Source: an uncultured Pelagibacteraceae bacterium
Lineage (GTDB): Bacteria > Pseudomonadota > Alphaproteobacteria > Pelagibacterales > Pelagibacteraceae
Direction: 5' to 3'
Assembly: GCA_902600635.1 (NCBI GenBank)
Contig: CACKKE010000004.1
Coordinates: forward strand, 1 to 44,652
Length of the DNA: 44,652 nucleotides
Under the pieces are notes generated by a model. It was not told where the DNA came from and made no database searches. It was given only the letters and a program-made list of their open reading frames with translations. Shown piece after piece: positions 20,367-31,020 of the stretch. The position numbers and the translations under genes were made by a program. Positions within the stretch are counted from its first letter, which is position 1; every line of letters begins with the position of its first letter.

Positions 20367-21080
20367 TCAACGTTTTTTACCTAAACTAGCAAATACACCT
20401 GATAATATACGTGTTTCTTTATCGGATAAATCCATTTTATAAAAAATATTTCTGAGGTTCTCAAGCATTTTGGGTTTCTTTTCCTTGGGTCTAAAAAAAT
20501 TTATTTCATCTAAATTTTTAATGCAAAGACTTAACATTAATTGAATTTCTTTTTTATTAGCTGATTTGATTTTATTTGATCTTTTAAATGGAGTATTTTT
20601 TAGTTTGATAAGACTAGATACGTATTGAGCAATAATAATTAGACTATGGGATAAATTCAAAGATTTAAAATCAGGGTTAGTAGGTATTTGTAAAGTATAA
20701 TTAGCATAACTGATTTCATCATTTGATAAACCTGAGGCCTCCGAACCAAATAAAAAACCAATCTTTTTTTTAAAATTTATTTTTTTTAAATCATCTAAAT
20801 TTATATGTTTGACATTTTTATTTCTAAATCTCGCAGAAGTGGCAATAACAATATCAATTTTGCTTATTACATCTTCTAAATTATCATAATTTTTACTTTG
20901 TTTGATAATATCTTTAGCTCCAACCGATGTAGCTAGAATTTTATCATTTGGAAAAGTAGGTTTAGGATTTACCAAAACCAATTTATTAAAGTCAAAGTTT
21001 TTTATTGCTCTGGCGCAGGCACCAATATTTTCTGATAATTGAGGTTTATGAAGAATAAATGAGATGTTATTTTTACTCAT
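20367..21080 (-). CDS. tRNA/rRNA methyltransferase, SpoU/TrmH family (TrmJ-like)
   Basis: 'ISFILHKPQLSENIGACARAIKNF', 'GFLFGSEASGLSNDEIS', 'LNLSHSLIIIAQY'. Confidence 0.88.
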   Translation of the reverse strand: MSKNNISFILHKPQLSENIGACARAIKNFDFNKLVLVNPKPTFPNDKILATSVGAKDIIKQSKNYDNLEDVISKIDIVIATSARFRNKNVKHINLDDLKKINFKKKIGFLFGSEASGLSNDEISYANYTLQIPTNPDFKSLNLSHSLIIIAQYVSSLIKLKNTPFKRSNKIKSANKKEIQLMLSLCIKNLDEINFFRPKEKKPKMLENLRNIFYKMDLSDKETRILSGVFASLGKKR

Positions 21081-22682
21081 TTATTTACTTGCAGGCGCAT
21101 TATCTTTAAATAATTTATAATCCAAACTATCAATTAATGCTTTGAACGAAGCTTCGATAATGTTTGTTGAGACACCAATAGTAAACCAATTTTTTCCTTG
21201 GGAGTCTGTACTTTCAATTGAAACTCTTGTAACAGCTTCAGTTCCTGTATTTAAAATTCTTACTTTATAATCTACCAGTTTTAAATCTTTTAAATATTTT
21301 GAGTATTTTGCTAGTTTATCAACGTTTTGTCTGATGGCATTATCTAAAGCATTTACTGGACCATTCCCTTCTCCTTCACACATAATCTTTTCTCCATCAA
21401 CTTCTAATTGAGCTTTTGCAGAGGAAACTATTTCACCAGAATTATTTTTTTTTACTGAAACGTCATATTCATTAATAGAAATATATCTTGGTATTTCTCC
21501 AATTATTCTTCTAGCTAATAATTCAAATGATGCATCGGCACCATCATAACTATAACCAATGAATTCTCTGTCTTTTACTTCATCTAATAATTTTTTAATT
21601 TTTGGATCATTTTCTTGAATATCAATTTTGATACTTTTTAATCTAGAGATAATATTTGACTTTCCTGATTGATCAGAGACAACAATATTTCTTGTGTTAC
21701 CAACTTCCTCAGGATTGATGTGTTCATAAGTTTTTGGATCTTTTTGTACAGCAGATACATGCAATCCCCCTTTATGTGAAAAAGCTGCTGCACCCACATA
21801 TGGTAAATGTTGGTTAGGTTTTCTATTTAAAATTTCATCTAGAAGTCTTGAACAATCAGTTAGATTTTTAATATTTTTTGATTTTATTCCAATTTCAAAT
21901 TGAGATGAAAAATCATTCTTTAAAAAAAATGTTGGTATTAATGACATTAAATTTGCATTTCCACATCTTTCACCCAATCCATTTATTGTGCCCTGAATTT
22001 GTCGAACACCAGACAATACTGCTGCCAATGAATTAGCAACCGCATTACCAGTATCATTATGTGCGTGAATTCCCAAGTTTTTTCCTGGTACCACTTTTGT
22101 AACCTCAGTAACTATCTTTGTAACTTCATGTGGAAGTGTACCTCCATTCGTATCACATAATATCACCCACCTTGCACCTTGTTCATAAGCAGCTTTAATA
22201 CATGAGAGTGCATATTTTGGATTTGCTTTATAACCATCAAAAAAATGTTCTGCATCGAACATGAATTCTTTTTTTGCTTTAACAAAATGTTTTGCGCTCT
22301 CAGAAATATTGTCTAAATTTTCTTCATTTGTTATTCCTAAGGCAACATCGACATGAAAATCCCAAGACTTACCAACTAAACATACTGCAGAGGTATTAGA
22401 GTTCATGAGTGCAGATAAACCAGTATCATTTTCTGCACTTCGTCCAGATCTTTTTGTCATTCCAAAAGATGTTAGTTTTGAATTTTTAAAATCGTGTTTC
22501 TTTTGAAAAAATTCTGTATCGGTTGGGTTAGCCCCAGGCCAACCTGCTTCAATGTAATCCACACCCAAATTGTCTAAAGCTAAAGCAATTTTTTCTTTGT
22601 CTTCCAAAGAAAAATCGACTCCTTGCGTTTGAGCTCCATCTCTAAGAGTTGTATCAAATATGTATAATCTTTCTTTGCTCAT
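21081..22682 (-). CDS. cimA: (R)-citramalate synthase
   Basis: 'YIFDTTLRDGAQTQGVDFSLEDK', 'HAHNDTGNAVANSLAAV', 'GTINGLGERCGNANL'; length of about 533 aa with a LeuA-type C-terminal domain. Confidence 0.9.
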   Translation of the reverse strand: MSKERLYIFDTTLRDGAQTQGVDFSLEDKEKIALALDNLGVDYIEAGWPGANPTDTEFFQKKHDFKNSKLTSFGMTKRSGRSAENDTGLSALMNSNTSAVCLVGKSWDFHVDVALGITNEENLDNISESAKHFVKAKKEFMFDAEHFFDGYKANPKYALSCIKAAYEQGARWVILCDTNGGTLPHEVTKIVTEVTKVVPGKNLGIHAHNDTGNAVANSLAAVLSGVRQIQGTINGLGERCGNANLMSLIPTFFLKNDFSSQFEIGIKSKNIKNLTDCSRLLDEILNRKPNQHLPYVGAAAFSHKGGLHVSAVQKDPKTYEHINPEEVGNTRNIVVSDQSGKSNIISRLKSIKIDIQENDPKIKKLLDEVKDREFIGYSYDGADASFELLARRIIGEIPRYISINEYDVSVKKNNSGEIVSSAKAQLEVDGEKIMCEGEGNGPVNALDNAIRQNVDKLAKYSKYLKDLKLVDYKVRILNTGTEAVTRVSIESTDSQGKNWFTIGVSTNIIEASFKALIDSLDYKLFKDNAPASK

Positions 22683-24022
22683 TTAAATTTCCAGAGTGTT
22701 TTACCATCTTTATCTTCTATTAAAACACCTTTGTCCAAGAGCTCATCTCTAATTCTATCAGCTTCCTTAAAGTTCTTATTTTCTCTAGCTTTGTCTCTTA
22801 AACTAAGCATATTTTCAATTTCAGACTCAGTTATAGATACTCTTTTCTTTTTAAATTCATTCCATTGCTCACTAGTTTCATTCATCAAACCAATAAATTT
22901 ACATGCCGAAACAAATAAATCTGTGTTCTCACCTTTGCTAGCTTTTTCGAATAACTTATGAAGGTTGGCAATATATCCAGGTGTATTTAAATCCTCATAA
23001 AGTGGTTTTAGAATTTCGTCTGAAACTTTGACAGATTTAAGATCAGATGAGTATACTTTATACCACTTATCTAGAGTACTTTCACAATCACTTAATAATT
23101 TGTCGTTCCAATCTAATGGTTGCTTATAGTGTGCACTCATTAAAGCCAATCTGATTATTTGGCCACTAATCTTATCTCTAAAATCTTTTATTTTTAAAAT
23201 GTTACCTTGTGACTTAGCCATTTTTTCATTAGACATAGTAATAAAAGCATTGTGCACCCAATAATTTGCAAAAACTTTTGTATCATTGGCACATCTAGAT
23301 TGAGCTATTTCATTTTCATGATGAGGAAAAATAAGATCTATACCTCCACCATGAATATCAAATTCATTTCCTAAGAACTTTTTTGACATAGCTGAACACT
23401 CTAAATGCCATCCTGGTCTACCTTTGCCCCAGGGTGAATCCCAGGCAGGTTCATCATTATTTGATGGTTTCCACAGAACAAAGTCTTCAGAATTTTTTTT
23501 ATTTTCACTGATTTCTATTCTAGATCCAGCGATTAAATCTTCTAAATTTTTATTTGATAATTTTCCATAATCATGAAATTTTTTAACCTCAAAATAAACA
23601 TGCTTTTTATTTTCATATGCAAATCCTTTTTTAATTAAATCCTTTATCATTACTATCATTAGATCAATATGTTCAGTTGCTTTTGGCTGATGAGTAGGAT
23701 TTTCACAATTTAAAAACTCACAATCTTTAAAAAAACTTAAAGTTACTTTTTCCGTAAGTTCTTTTGTAGAAATTTTTTGCTCTTGTGAGGATTTAATTAT
23801 TTTATCATCAATATCAGTTATATTTCTCACATATGTTACTGAGGGATATTCATTTTTTAATAATTTAAATAAAATATCAAAAATTACTAAGGGTCTTGCA
23901 TTTCCTATATGAGGATCGTCATAAACTGTAGGTCCACAAACGTACATTCCAACATTTTTTTTTTCTTTTGGAACAAAGTGTTCTTTTTTATTACTTAAAT
24001 TATTTGTTAAAAAAATATCCAT
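22679..24022 (-). CDS. cysS: cysteinyl-tRNA synthetase
   Basis: 'MYVCGPTVYDDPHIGNARPLVIFDIL', 'GRPGWHLECSAMS', 'IHGGGIDLIFPHHENEIAQS', 'KMAKSQGN'. Confidence 0.97.
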   Translation of the reverse strand: MDIFLTNNLSNKKEHFVPKEKKNVGMYVCGPTVYDDPHIGNARPLVIFDILFKLLKNEYPSVTYVRNITDIDDKIIKSSQEQKISTKELTEKVTLSFFKDCEFLNCENPTHQPKATEHIDLMIVMIKDLIKKGFAYENKKHVYFEVKKFHDYGKLSNKNLEDLIAGSRIEISENKKNSEDFVLWKPSNNDEPAWDSPWGKGRPGWHLECSAMSKKFLGNEFDIHGGGIDLIFPHHENEIAQSRCANDTKVFANYWVHNAFITMSNEKMAKSQGNILKIKDFRDKISGQIIRLALMSAHYKQPLDWNDKLLSDCESTLDKWYKVYSSDLKSVKVSDEILKPLYEDLNTPGYIANLHKLFEKASKGENTDLFVSACKFIGLMNETSEQWNEFKKKRVSITESEIENMLSLRDKARENKNFKEADRIRDELLDKGVLIEDKDGKTLWKFK

Positions 24023-24073
24023 ATCAGCTGATTAAGAAATATACCTTATTTAATGATTTGTTAATCTAATTGA

Positions 24074-24811
24074 TTAACTAGGAATCTTGCAAACTGGAAT
24101 TGGCTCCATTTTATGCAAGTTTTGATTTCTAATTTTTTCGTATTGTTCTCTGTGAGGCGAATTTGGGTTGCCCATTGCGTCTTCAAGTTCTGAATAATTG
24201 AATCCTAATTGACCTTCATCTGTTCTTCCATCATCCCATAATCCATCGGTTGGTGGAGCGTCAATAATTTCTTTTAATATACCTAATTCTTTGCCAAGTT
24301 CCCATACTTCTGTTTTATTACAATCTGCTATAGGAGATATATCAACGCCACCGTCTCCATATTTTGTATAAAAACCTACTCCAAAATCCTCTACTTTATT
24401 TCCTGTTCCAACTACAATACCTTTGTTTGCTGCTGCAACTTGATAAAGAGTAGTCATTCTAAGTCTAGCTCTAGAGTTAGCAAATCCGTGTTCATTATCA
24501 AATTTATTTAGGGTTGTTGAAAATGTTTCAAAAAGTTTATCTAAACTTAAAGTATGCGCCTCAACATTTTTAAAATTTTTTACCAACCATTGTTGATGCT
24601 TCAAACTAAGATCATGTTGATTTTCTTTTTGTTTAATCGGCATGGTTAAAACAATAGTTTTAATTCCTGTCATTGCACTCAGAGTGCTTGAAACAGATGA
24701 ATCTATACCACCAGATATTCCAATGACTAATGATTGTGCCTTACTTGGCATTTGATCAACGTATGTTTTAATCCAATTTGAGATAAATTTTACTTTTTCA
24801 GACGGGTTCAT
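24074..24811 (-). CDS. nadE: NH3-dependent NAD+ synthetase
   Basis: 'LVIGISGGIDSSVSSTLS' PP-loop, 'VVGTGNKVEDFGVGFYTKYGDGGVDISPI'. Confidence 0.94.
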   Translation of the reverse strand: MNPSEKVKFISNWIKTYVDQMPSKAQSLVIGISGGIDSSVSSTLSAMTGIKTIVLTMPIKQKENQHDLSLKHQQWLVKNFKNVEAHTLSLDKLFETFSTTLNKFDNEHGFANSRARLRMTTLYQVAAANKGIVVGTGNKVEDFGVGFYTKYGDGGVDISPIADCNKTEVWELGKELGILKEIIDAPPTDGLWDDGRTDEGQLGFNYSELEDAMGNPNSPHREQYEKIRNQNLHKMEPIPVCKIPS

Positions 24812-24849
24812 AATAAATATCTAACTATCTTAAATTTTTATGCAATAGC

Positions 24850-26235
24850 TTAAGATGCCGCTTGAATAGCATTTTTAGAATAGCTGCTATTCTTTTTAAT
24901 CTCATCAGAAATTAAAAAGGCTAATTCCAGAGCCTGGTCTGAATTCAATCTTGGGTCACAATGAGTGTGATATCTACTCGATAAATCAGCATCAGATATT
25001 TTTCTAGCTCCACCTGTACACTCTGTCACATCTTGGCCAGTCATTTCAACATGTAAACCACCTGCGTATGATCCCTCAGACTGATGGACACCAAAAACAT
25101 TTTTGACCTCATTAACTACATTGTTAAATGGTCTCGTTTTAAAACCAGTAGTTGATACAATTGTATTCCCATGCATTGGATCACATGACCAAATAACATT
25201 TAGACCTTCTTTTTTAATTCGTCTAATTAACTTTGGTAAAAACTTTTCTACATTTTGATGACCAAATCTTGAGATTAAAGTTATTTTACCTTTTTCATTT
25301 TTTGGATTTAATACTTCACAAATTTTTGCAATCTCCTCAGGTTTAGAAGTAGGACCACACTTTATTCCAATAGGATTTTCTATTCCTCGACAAAATTCAA
25401 CATGTCCACCATCTAACTGTCTTGTTCTATCACCAATCCAGACAAAATGAGCAGATGTGTCGTGATACTCACCGGTAGTAGAATCTACTCTAGTCATACT
25501 TTCCTCGAAGGGTAAGTGCAACGCTTCATGTGATGTCCAGAAATTAACAGTGTATAATCTATTATTAAAGTCTGAAGTTATCCCACATGCTTCCATAAAA
25601 GCTAGTGCATCTGCAATTTTGTCCTCTAAATCTTTAAATTTTTTCGCTTGAGGACTTTTTTTAATATAATCTAAATTCCATAAATGAACTTTATTCAAAT
25701 CTGCAAAACCACCTTTTGAAAATGCTCTAAGTAAATTAAGCGTTGAAGCTGATTGAGAATACGCTTTGTACATTCTTTTTGGATCAGGTCTCCTAGCTTT
25801 TTCGTTAAAGTCTATTGCATTAATGTTATCACCTAAGTAACTTGGTAATTCTACATCACCTTGTTTTTCTGTTGGAGCACTTCTTGGTTTAGAAAACTGT
25901 CCAGCAATCCTTCCAAGTTTTACAATAGGTAAAGACGCAGAGTATGTCATCACCAAAGCCATTTGAAGAATTACTTTAAAAGTATCTCTTATATTGTCAG
26001 GATGAAATTCTGCAAAACTTTCGGCACAGTCACCGCCTTGCAATAAAAAAGCTTTGCCATCAACTACTTTAGATAATTGATCTTTTAAATGTCTTGTCTC
26101 ACCTGCAAATACAAGTGGCGGAAATGTTTTTAATTTGTTTAAAACACTATTAAGCTCCTTCTCATCACCATACGTTGGTATGTGTTTAACAGGATACTTT
26201 CTCCAGCTATTTACTTTCCAATTTTTCATGTTCAA
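24850..26235 (-). CDS. class II (plant-type) 3-deoxy-7-phosphoheptulonate synthase
   Basis: 'KAFLLQGGDCAESF', 'RIAGQFSKPRS', 'WSCDPMHGNT', 'GGLHVEMTGQDVTECTGGA'. Confidence 0.95.
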   Translation of the reverse strand: MNMKNWKVNSWRKYPVKHIPTYGDEKELNSVLNKLKTFPPLVFAGETRHLKDQLSKVVDGKAFLLQGGDCAESFAEFHPDNIRDTFKVILQMALVMTYSASLPIVKLGRIAGQFSKPRSAPTEKQGDVELPSYLGDNINAIDFNEKARRPDPKRMYKAYSQSASTLNLLRAFSKGGFADLNKVHLWNLDYIKKSPQAKKFKDLEDKIADALAFMEACGITSDFNNRLYTVNFWTSHEALHLPFEESMTRVDSTTGEYHDTSAHFVWIGDRTRQLDGGHVEFCRGIENPIGIKCGPTSKPEEIAKICEVLNPKNEKGKITLISRFGHQNVEKFLPKLIRRIKKEGLNVIWSCDPMHGNTIVSTTGFKTRPFNNVVNEVKNVFGVHQSEGSYAGGLHVEMTGQDVTECTGGARKISDADLSSRYHTHCDPRLNSDQALELAFLISDEIKKNSSYSKNAIQAAS

Positions 26236-26264
26236 CTCAAGATTGTTGTATCAGAGTTTTTCTA

Positions 26265-28085
26265 TTATTCAACGGTTACTGATTTAGCTAAATTTCTAGG
26301 CTTATCTATATCAAATCCTTTTTTAAGAGCTGAATAATAAGCTAATTTTTGTAAAGGTATTGTTAAAAGAAAGGGCAAAAGATCCTCATTAGCACTCTCA
26401 ACTTCAATTTTTTCCCAAATATTTTCTGAAACCACTTCATCACTACTTTTATTCGTTACTAACAAAACTTTTGCTCCTCTTGCAATAACCTCCTGCATGT
26501 TAGAAATAGTTTTTTTATAATAATTGTCTCTTGGTGCTAATACAACAACTGGCATTCCTTCTTCGATAAGAGCGAGCGGTCCATGTTTCATTTCACCAGC
26601 TGGATAGCCTTCGGCATGAATATAAGATAGTTCTTTTAATTTTAATGCGCCTTCTAATGCTATTGGAAAAGAAAAACCTCTTCCTAAAAACATTGAACCT
26701 TTAGCCTCATTAAACGTATTAGATATTGTCTGTATCTTATTATCAGTCAATAAAGTCTTTTCTGCTAATTTAGGAAGAGATTTAAGGTCTTTAAGTTTTT
26801 CATTAAATAACTCTTTTTTTAAATCTTTTCTTAATAATCCAATTTTTAAAGCTAAAATGTATAATATAAGGATTTGACCCAAAAAGGCTTTGGTAGAGGC
26901 AACACCAATCTCGGTCCCACAATGTATTGGTAAAACAAATTTAGAGTCTCTAGCAATCGAACTCTCGATTACATTTACAACCGCACATGTTTTCATATCA
27001 TTTTGATTACATAAATCTAATGCCGCGTAAGTATCTGCTGTTTCACCAGATTGAGATACAAATATATATAAAGTCTCTTTCTTAAATCTGTTTTTTCTAT
27101 ATCTAAACTCTGACGCAATATCTACATTAACATCTAATGAAGTTAGTTCTTCGAACCAGTATTTTGCAAGTAGACAAGAATGATATGCTGTTCCACAACC
27201 AATTAAAGTTACTGAGGAAATTTCATTCATTTTCCAAGGAAAATTATAAATATTAATATCATTATTTAATGTATCTACATATTCATTAATTCCATTTTTT
27301 AATGTTGTCGGTTGTTCCTCTATTTCTTTAGCCATGAAATGTTTGTAATCACCTTTGTCATATTTTTCATCCTCTAAAGATAATTCTAAAACTTTTTTAT
27401 TTATCTTATCCCCTTCCTCATTAAAAAATTCAACGTGATCTTTTTTTATAATACAAAATTCACCGTCATTAAGATAAGTAATCTTATTTGTCATTGCCTT
27501 CAGAGCGTATGAATCTGAACCTAAATAATTTTCATTTGGACCATACCCCACAGCTAATGGAGATCCTCTTCTTGCACCAACAATCAAATCAGGTTGATCT
27601 TTAAATATTATACCTAGCGCAAAACTACCATGAAGAGATTTGAGAGTTTTTTTAATCGAATTAACAATATTTTCAGTTTTTAAATTTTCTGTAATCAAAT
27701 GTACAATCACTTCAGTATCGGTTTGTGACTTAAATTTATGACCCTTGCTTACCAAAAATTTTTTTAATAACGTAGAATTTTCAATTATTCCATTATGAAC
27801 TACAGAAACATTTTGTGAAGAGTGAGGATGAGCATTAATACTATTTGGCAATCCATGTGTAGCCCAACGAACATGTCCTATACCAATTGTTCCTTCCATT
27901 TTTTGAACTAATAGATTATTTTCAAGATTATCAACTCTTCCTTCGGATTTAACTTCGTTAATTTCATTGTTTGAAAGCGTTGCTATACCAGCCGAGTCAT
28001 ATCCTCTGTATTCTAATTTTTTTAAAGAACTAATAATTGTAGATGAGACAGATCTATTACTATTTATTCCAATAATTCCACACAT
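26265..28085 (-). CDS. glmS: glutamine--fructose-6-phosphate aminotransferase (isomerizing)
   Basis: 'MCGIIGINSN', 'GHVRWATHG', tandem SIS domains, C-terminal 'DKPRNLAKSVTVE'. Confidence 0.97.
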   Translation of the reverse strand: MCGIIGINSNRSVSSTIISSLKKLEYRGYDSAGIATLSNNEINEVKSEGRVDNLENNLLVQKMEGTIGIGHVRWATHGLPNSINAHPHSSQNVSVVHNGIIENSTLLKKFLVSKGHKFKSQTDTEVIVHLITENLKTENIVNSIKKTLKSLHGSFALGIIFKDQPDLIVGARRGSPLAVGYGPNENYLGSDSYALKAMTNKITYLNDGEFCIIKKDHVEFFNEEGDKINKKVLELSLEDEKYDKGDYKHFMAKEIEEQPTTLKNGINEYVDTLNNDINIYNFPWKMNEISSVTLIGCGTAYHSCLLAKYWFEELTSLDVNVDIASEFRYRKNRFKKETLYIFVSQSGETADTYAALDLCNQNDMKTCAVVNVIESSIARDSKFVLPIHCGTEIGVASTKAFLGQILILYILALKIGLLRKDLKKELFNEKLKDLKSLPKLAEKTLLTDNKIQTISNTFNEAKGSMFLGRGFSFPIALEGALKLKELSYIHAEGYPAGEMKHGPLALIEEGMPVVVLAPRDNYYKKTISNMQEVIARGAKVLLVTNKSSDEVVSENIWEKIEVESANEDLLPFLLTIPLQKLAYYSALKKGFDIDKPRNLAKSVTVE

Positions 28086-28087
28086 AA

Positions 28088-28711
28088 TTATTTAGATTTT
28101 CTTTTATAATTTTTTATCTCTTGTTGTTGGCTTCTAGTTAGCGCTAGAGATTTTTTACTTACATTTCTGGTAATTACTGATCCTGCTCCAACTATACTAT
28201 TTTCTGCAAGGGTAATTGGAGCTACTAAAGAAGAGTTAGAGCCAATAAAAACATTATCTTTTATTCTAGTTTTATATTTTTTTATTCCATCGTAGTTACA
28301 CGTAATTGTCCCCGCTCCAACGTTAACTGACTTACCAATTGAAGTATCACCAATATAAGTTAAATGATTTACCTTAGATTTTTTTCCAAGAGTACTTTTT
28401 TTAATTTCAACAAAGTTTCCAATTTTAGATCCTTCCTTTAAAGTGGTACCAGGTCTTATTCGTGCATAAGGACCTATTTCAACTTTATTTTCGATTTTAC
28501 AATTCTCTAAATGACTGAAAGATTTAATAATAACATTGTTACCAATCTTCACTTTTGATCCAATAACTACATATGGTTCTATAGTCACATTTTTTCCAAT
28601 TTTTGTATCTTTAGAAAAATAGATTGTTTCTGGAGCAATCATATTTACTTTAGATTTTAAGAACTTTACTCTCAGTGAATTTTGAAGTTTATTTATATTG
28701 AATTGTTTCAT
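28088..28711 (-). CDS. stand-alone GlmU C-terminal (acetyltransferase / left-handed beta-helix) domain
   Basis: 'LRVKFLKSKVNMIAPETIYFSKDTKIGKNVTIEPYVVIG', hexapeptide repeats, 'VNVGAGTITCNYDG', 'GSNSSLVAPI'; no uridylyltransferase domain upstream. Confidence 0.9.
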   Translation of the reverse strand: MKQFNINKLQNSLRVKFLKSKVNMIAPETIYFSKDTKIGKNVTIEPYVVIGSKVKIGNNVIIKSFSHLENCKIENKVEIGPYARIRPGTTLKEGSKIGNFVEIKKSTLGKKSKVNHLTYIGDTSIGKSVNVGAGTITCNYDGIKKYKTRIKDNVFIGSNSSLVAPITLAENSIVGAGSVITRNVSKKSLALTRSQQQEIKNYKRKSK

Positions 28712-28782
28712 CTAGAAAATTACTTACAATAAGTATATATCTTTCTTAATTCACAAAATATTTCTTAAAAATACTTTTAAAT

Positions 28783-29466
28783 ATGAAACAAATTTATACA
28801 ATTCTTTTTGATTTAGATGGTACTTTAGTAGATACGGCGCCTGACTTAATGAATGCTCACAATCATGTGATGAATAAATTTGGTTATCCAACTAAATCTA
28901 CTGAAGAAATAAGAAATTTAGTAGGTGGTGGCGCTGGGGCTATGATTGGAAGATCGATTTGGGGTCAGGCTAAAAAGGAATTTGGAAAAGTTCAAGATGA
29001 AAAAATAAAAAAAGAAATGGTTAAAGAATTTGTAGATTATTATGGAAAAAATATTGTAAATGAAAGTAAACTAATTGACGGTGCAAAAGATTTTTTAAAA
29101 TGGTCAAAAGAAAAGAATATTTCGATGGCTGTATGTACAAATAAACAAGAACATCTAGCAATTGATCTTTTAAAGAAAATAGGAATTTATGATTTTTTTG
29201 AGTACGTTGCTGGTCATAATACATTTGATTACTGCAAGCCTGATCCAAGACATTTAACATCTGTAGTTGAGATTTTAGGTGGAGATCTTAAAAAAACTTT
29301 GATGGTTGGTGATAGTGAAACAGACGCAAATGCAGCTAAAGCTGCTGGAATTCCAGTTATTCTACTTGAGGATGGTTATACGGAAAAAAATATAACTGAA
29401 ATTTACCATAATCACTTAATAAAAGACTTCATTGGTATTGAAAAAATTGTAGCAAAATATCTTTAA
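28783..29466 (+). CDS. gph: phosphoglycolate phosphatase-like HAD hydrolase
   Basis: 'ILFDLDGTLVDTAPDL', 'VCTNKQ', 'KPDPRHL', 'MVGDSETDANAAKAAGIPVI'. Confidence 0.9.
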   Translation: MKQIYTILFDLDGTLVDTAPDLMNAHNHVMNKFGYPTKSTEEIRNLVGGGAGAMIGRSIWGQAKKEFGKVQDEKIKKEMVKEFVDYYGKNIVNESKLIDGAKDFLKWSKEKNISMAVCTNKQEHLAIDLLKKIGIYDFFEYVAGHNTFDYCKPDPRHLTSVVEILGGDLKKTLMVGDSETDANAAKAAGIPVILLEDGYTEKNITEIYHNHLIKDFIGIEKIVAKYL

Positions 29467-29517
29467 TATTGATTATTTTTTTTTAACTATTAGAACAGTT
29501 TTCAATTAGGAGTTATT

Positions 29518-31020
29518 TTGATCATACATAACGTAAAAGTTTTCCCATCTAAAGTTCACTTACCCAAAAAAAAACAGCTGGCTTGGAAAATCGCAGAGAT
29601 TGCAAGTGATAATGCAAAATTAGATAAAGAGGCAATAGAGATGGTGATTAACAGAATTATTGATAATGCTTCAGTTGCAATAGCTTCATTAAATAGACGA
29701 CCGGTTATTTCATCTCGAGAAATGGCCCTAAAGCATTTAAGAAAAAATGGCGCTACATTATTTGGAGTTGATAATAAATTAAAATTTGACTGTGAGTGGG
29801 CTGCATGGAGCAACGGAACAGCTGTAAGAGAACTTGATTTTCATGACACATTTTTAGCAGCTGATTACAGCCATCCTGGTGATAATATTCCTCCTCTCAT
29901 AAGTGTTGCGCAACAAAATAAAAAAAGTGGATTAGATCTTTTAAGAGGAATAATTACTGCCTATGAAGTTCAAGTTAATCTAGTTAAAGGAATTTGTTTA
30001 CATAAACATAAAGTAGACCACATTGCTCACCTAGGTCCAAGTGTTGCTGCTGGAATAGGATCGATGTTGAGACTAAATACAGAAACAATCTATCAAGCTG
30101 TTCAACAAGCTCTGCACACAACTATTTCAACTAGACAGTCTAGAAAAGGTGAAATTTCAAGTTGGAAAGCTTATGCTCCAGCGCATGCTGGGAAACTTGC
30201 AATTGAAGCTGTTGATAGAGTTATGCGTGGTGAAGGTGCTCCAAGTCCGATTTATGAAGGTGAAGATAGTGTTATAGCACGAATTTTAGATGGAAAAAAA
30301 GCGTTGTATAAAGTTCCACTTCCAAAAAAAAATGAAACTAAGAAAGCTATACTTGAAACTTATACAAAAGAATATTCTGCTGAATATCAATCTCAAGCAT
30401 TAATTGATCTTGCAAAAAAACTTAAAAAGAAAATATCAAATCTAAATCAAGTAAGAAAAATTGATATTTATACAAGTCATCATACTCATTATGTGATCGG
30501 TACAGGTGCAAATGACCCTCAAAAAATGGATCCAAATGCAAGTAGAGAAACATTAGATCATTCAATAATGTATATATTTGCTGTGGCTTTAGAGGATGGT
30601 AGTTGGCACCATGTAAAATCTTATTCTAAAGCTAGAGCAAAAAGGAAAAGTACAATTAAGATATGGAGATCAATCAAAACACATGAGGATAAAAAATGGA
30701 CCAAAAGATATCATGACCCAAACCCCAGAAAAAAAGCTTTTGGTGCAAAAGTCACAATTACGCTTAAAAACGGAAAAAAAATTACAGAAGAGCAAGGAGT
30801 TGCAGATGCTCATCCTTATGGCTCAAGACCATTCAAAAGAAAAAACTATATAAACAAATTTTTAACACTTACTGAGGGTATTTTAGATAATAAAGAAATT
30901 GAAAGATTTTTAAGGACAGTGCAAAACTTAAGAAAACTAAAGTCAGGTCAATTAGATAAATTGAATATTATTGTTAAAAAGAGCAAAATTAAAAGGAATT
31001 TAAAAAAAGGAATTTTTTAA
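29518..31020 (+). CDS. prpD: MmgE/PrpD family 2-methylcitrate dehydratase
   Basis: '[28 protein letters not shown]', '[26 protein letters not shown]'; TTG start preceded by AGGAGT; followed by prpB and prpC. Confidence 0.92.
   Translation: MIIHNVKVFPSKVHLPKKKQLAWKIAEIASDNAKLDKEAIEMVINRIIDNASVAIASLNRRPVISSREMALKHLRKNGATLFGVDNKLKFDCEWAAWSNGTAVRELDFHDTFLAADYSHPGDNIPPLISVAQQNKKSGLDLLRGIITAYEVQVNLVKGICLHKHKVDHIAHLGPSVAAGIGSMLRLNTETIYQAVQQALHTTISTRQSRKGEISSWKAYAPAHAGKLAIEAVDRVMRGEGAPSPIYEGEDSVIARILDGKKALYKVPLPKKNETKKAILETYTKEYSAEYQSQALIDLAKKLKKKISNLNQVRKIDIYTSHHTHYVIGTGANDPQKMDPNASRETLDHSIMYIFAVALEDGSWHHVKSYSKARAKRKSTIKIWRSIKTHEDKKWTKRYHDPNPRKKAFGAKVTITLKNGKKITEEQGVADAHPYGSRPFKRKNYINKFLTLTEGILDNKEIERFLRTVQNLRKLKSGQLDKLNIIVKKSKIKRNLKKGIF

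Noticed and set aside
24060-24078. Perfect inverted repeat GTTAATC-TAATT-GATTAAC at the nadE stop codon as a terminator
   Set aside because: AT-rich weak stem without a T-tract on the relevant strand; may be chance.
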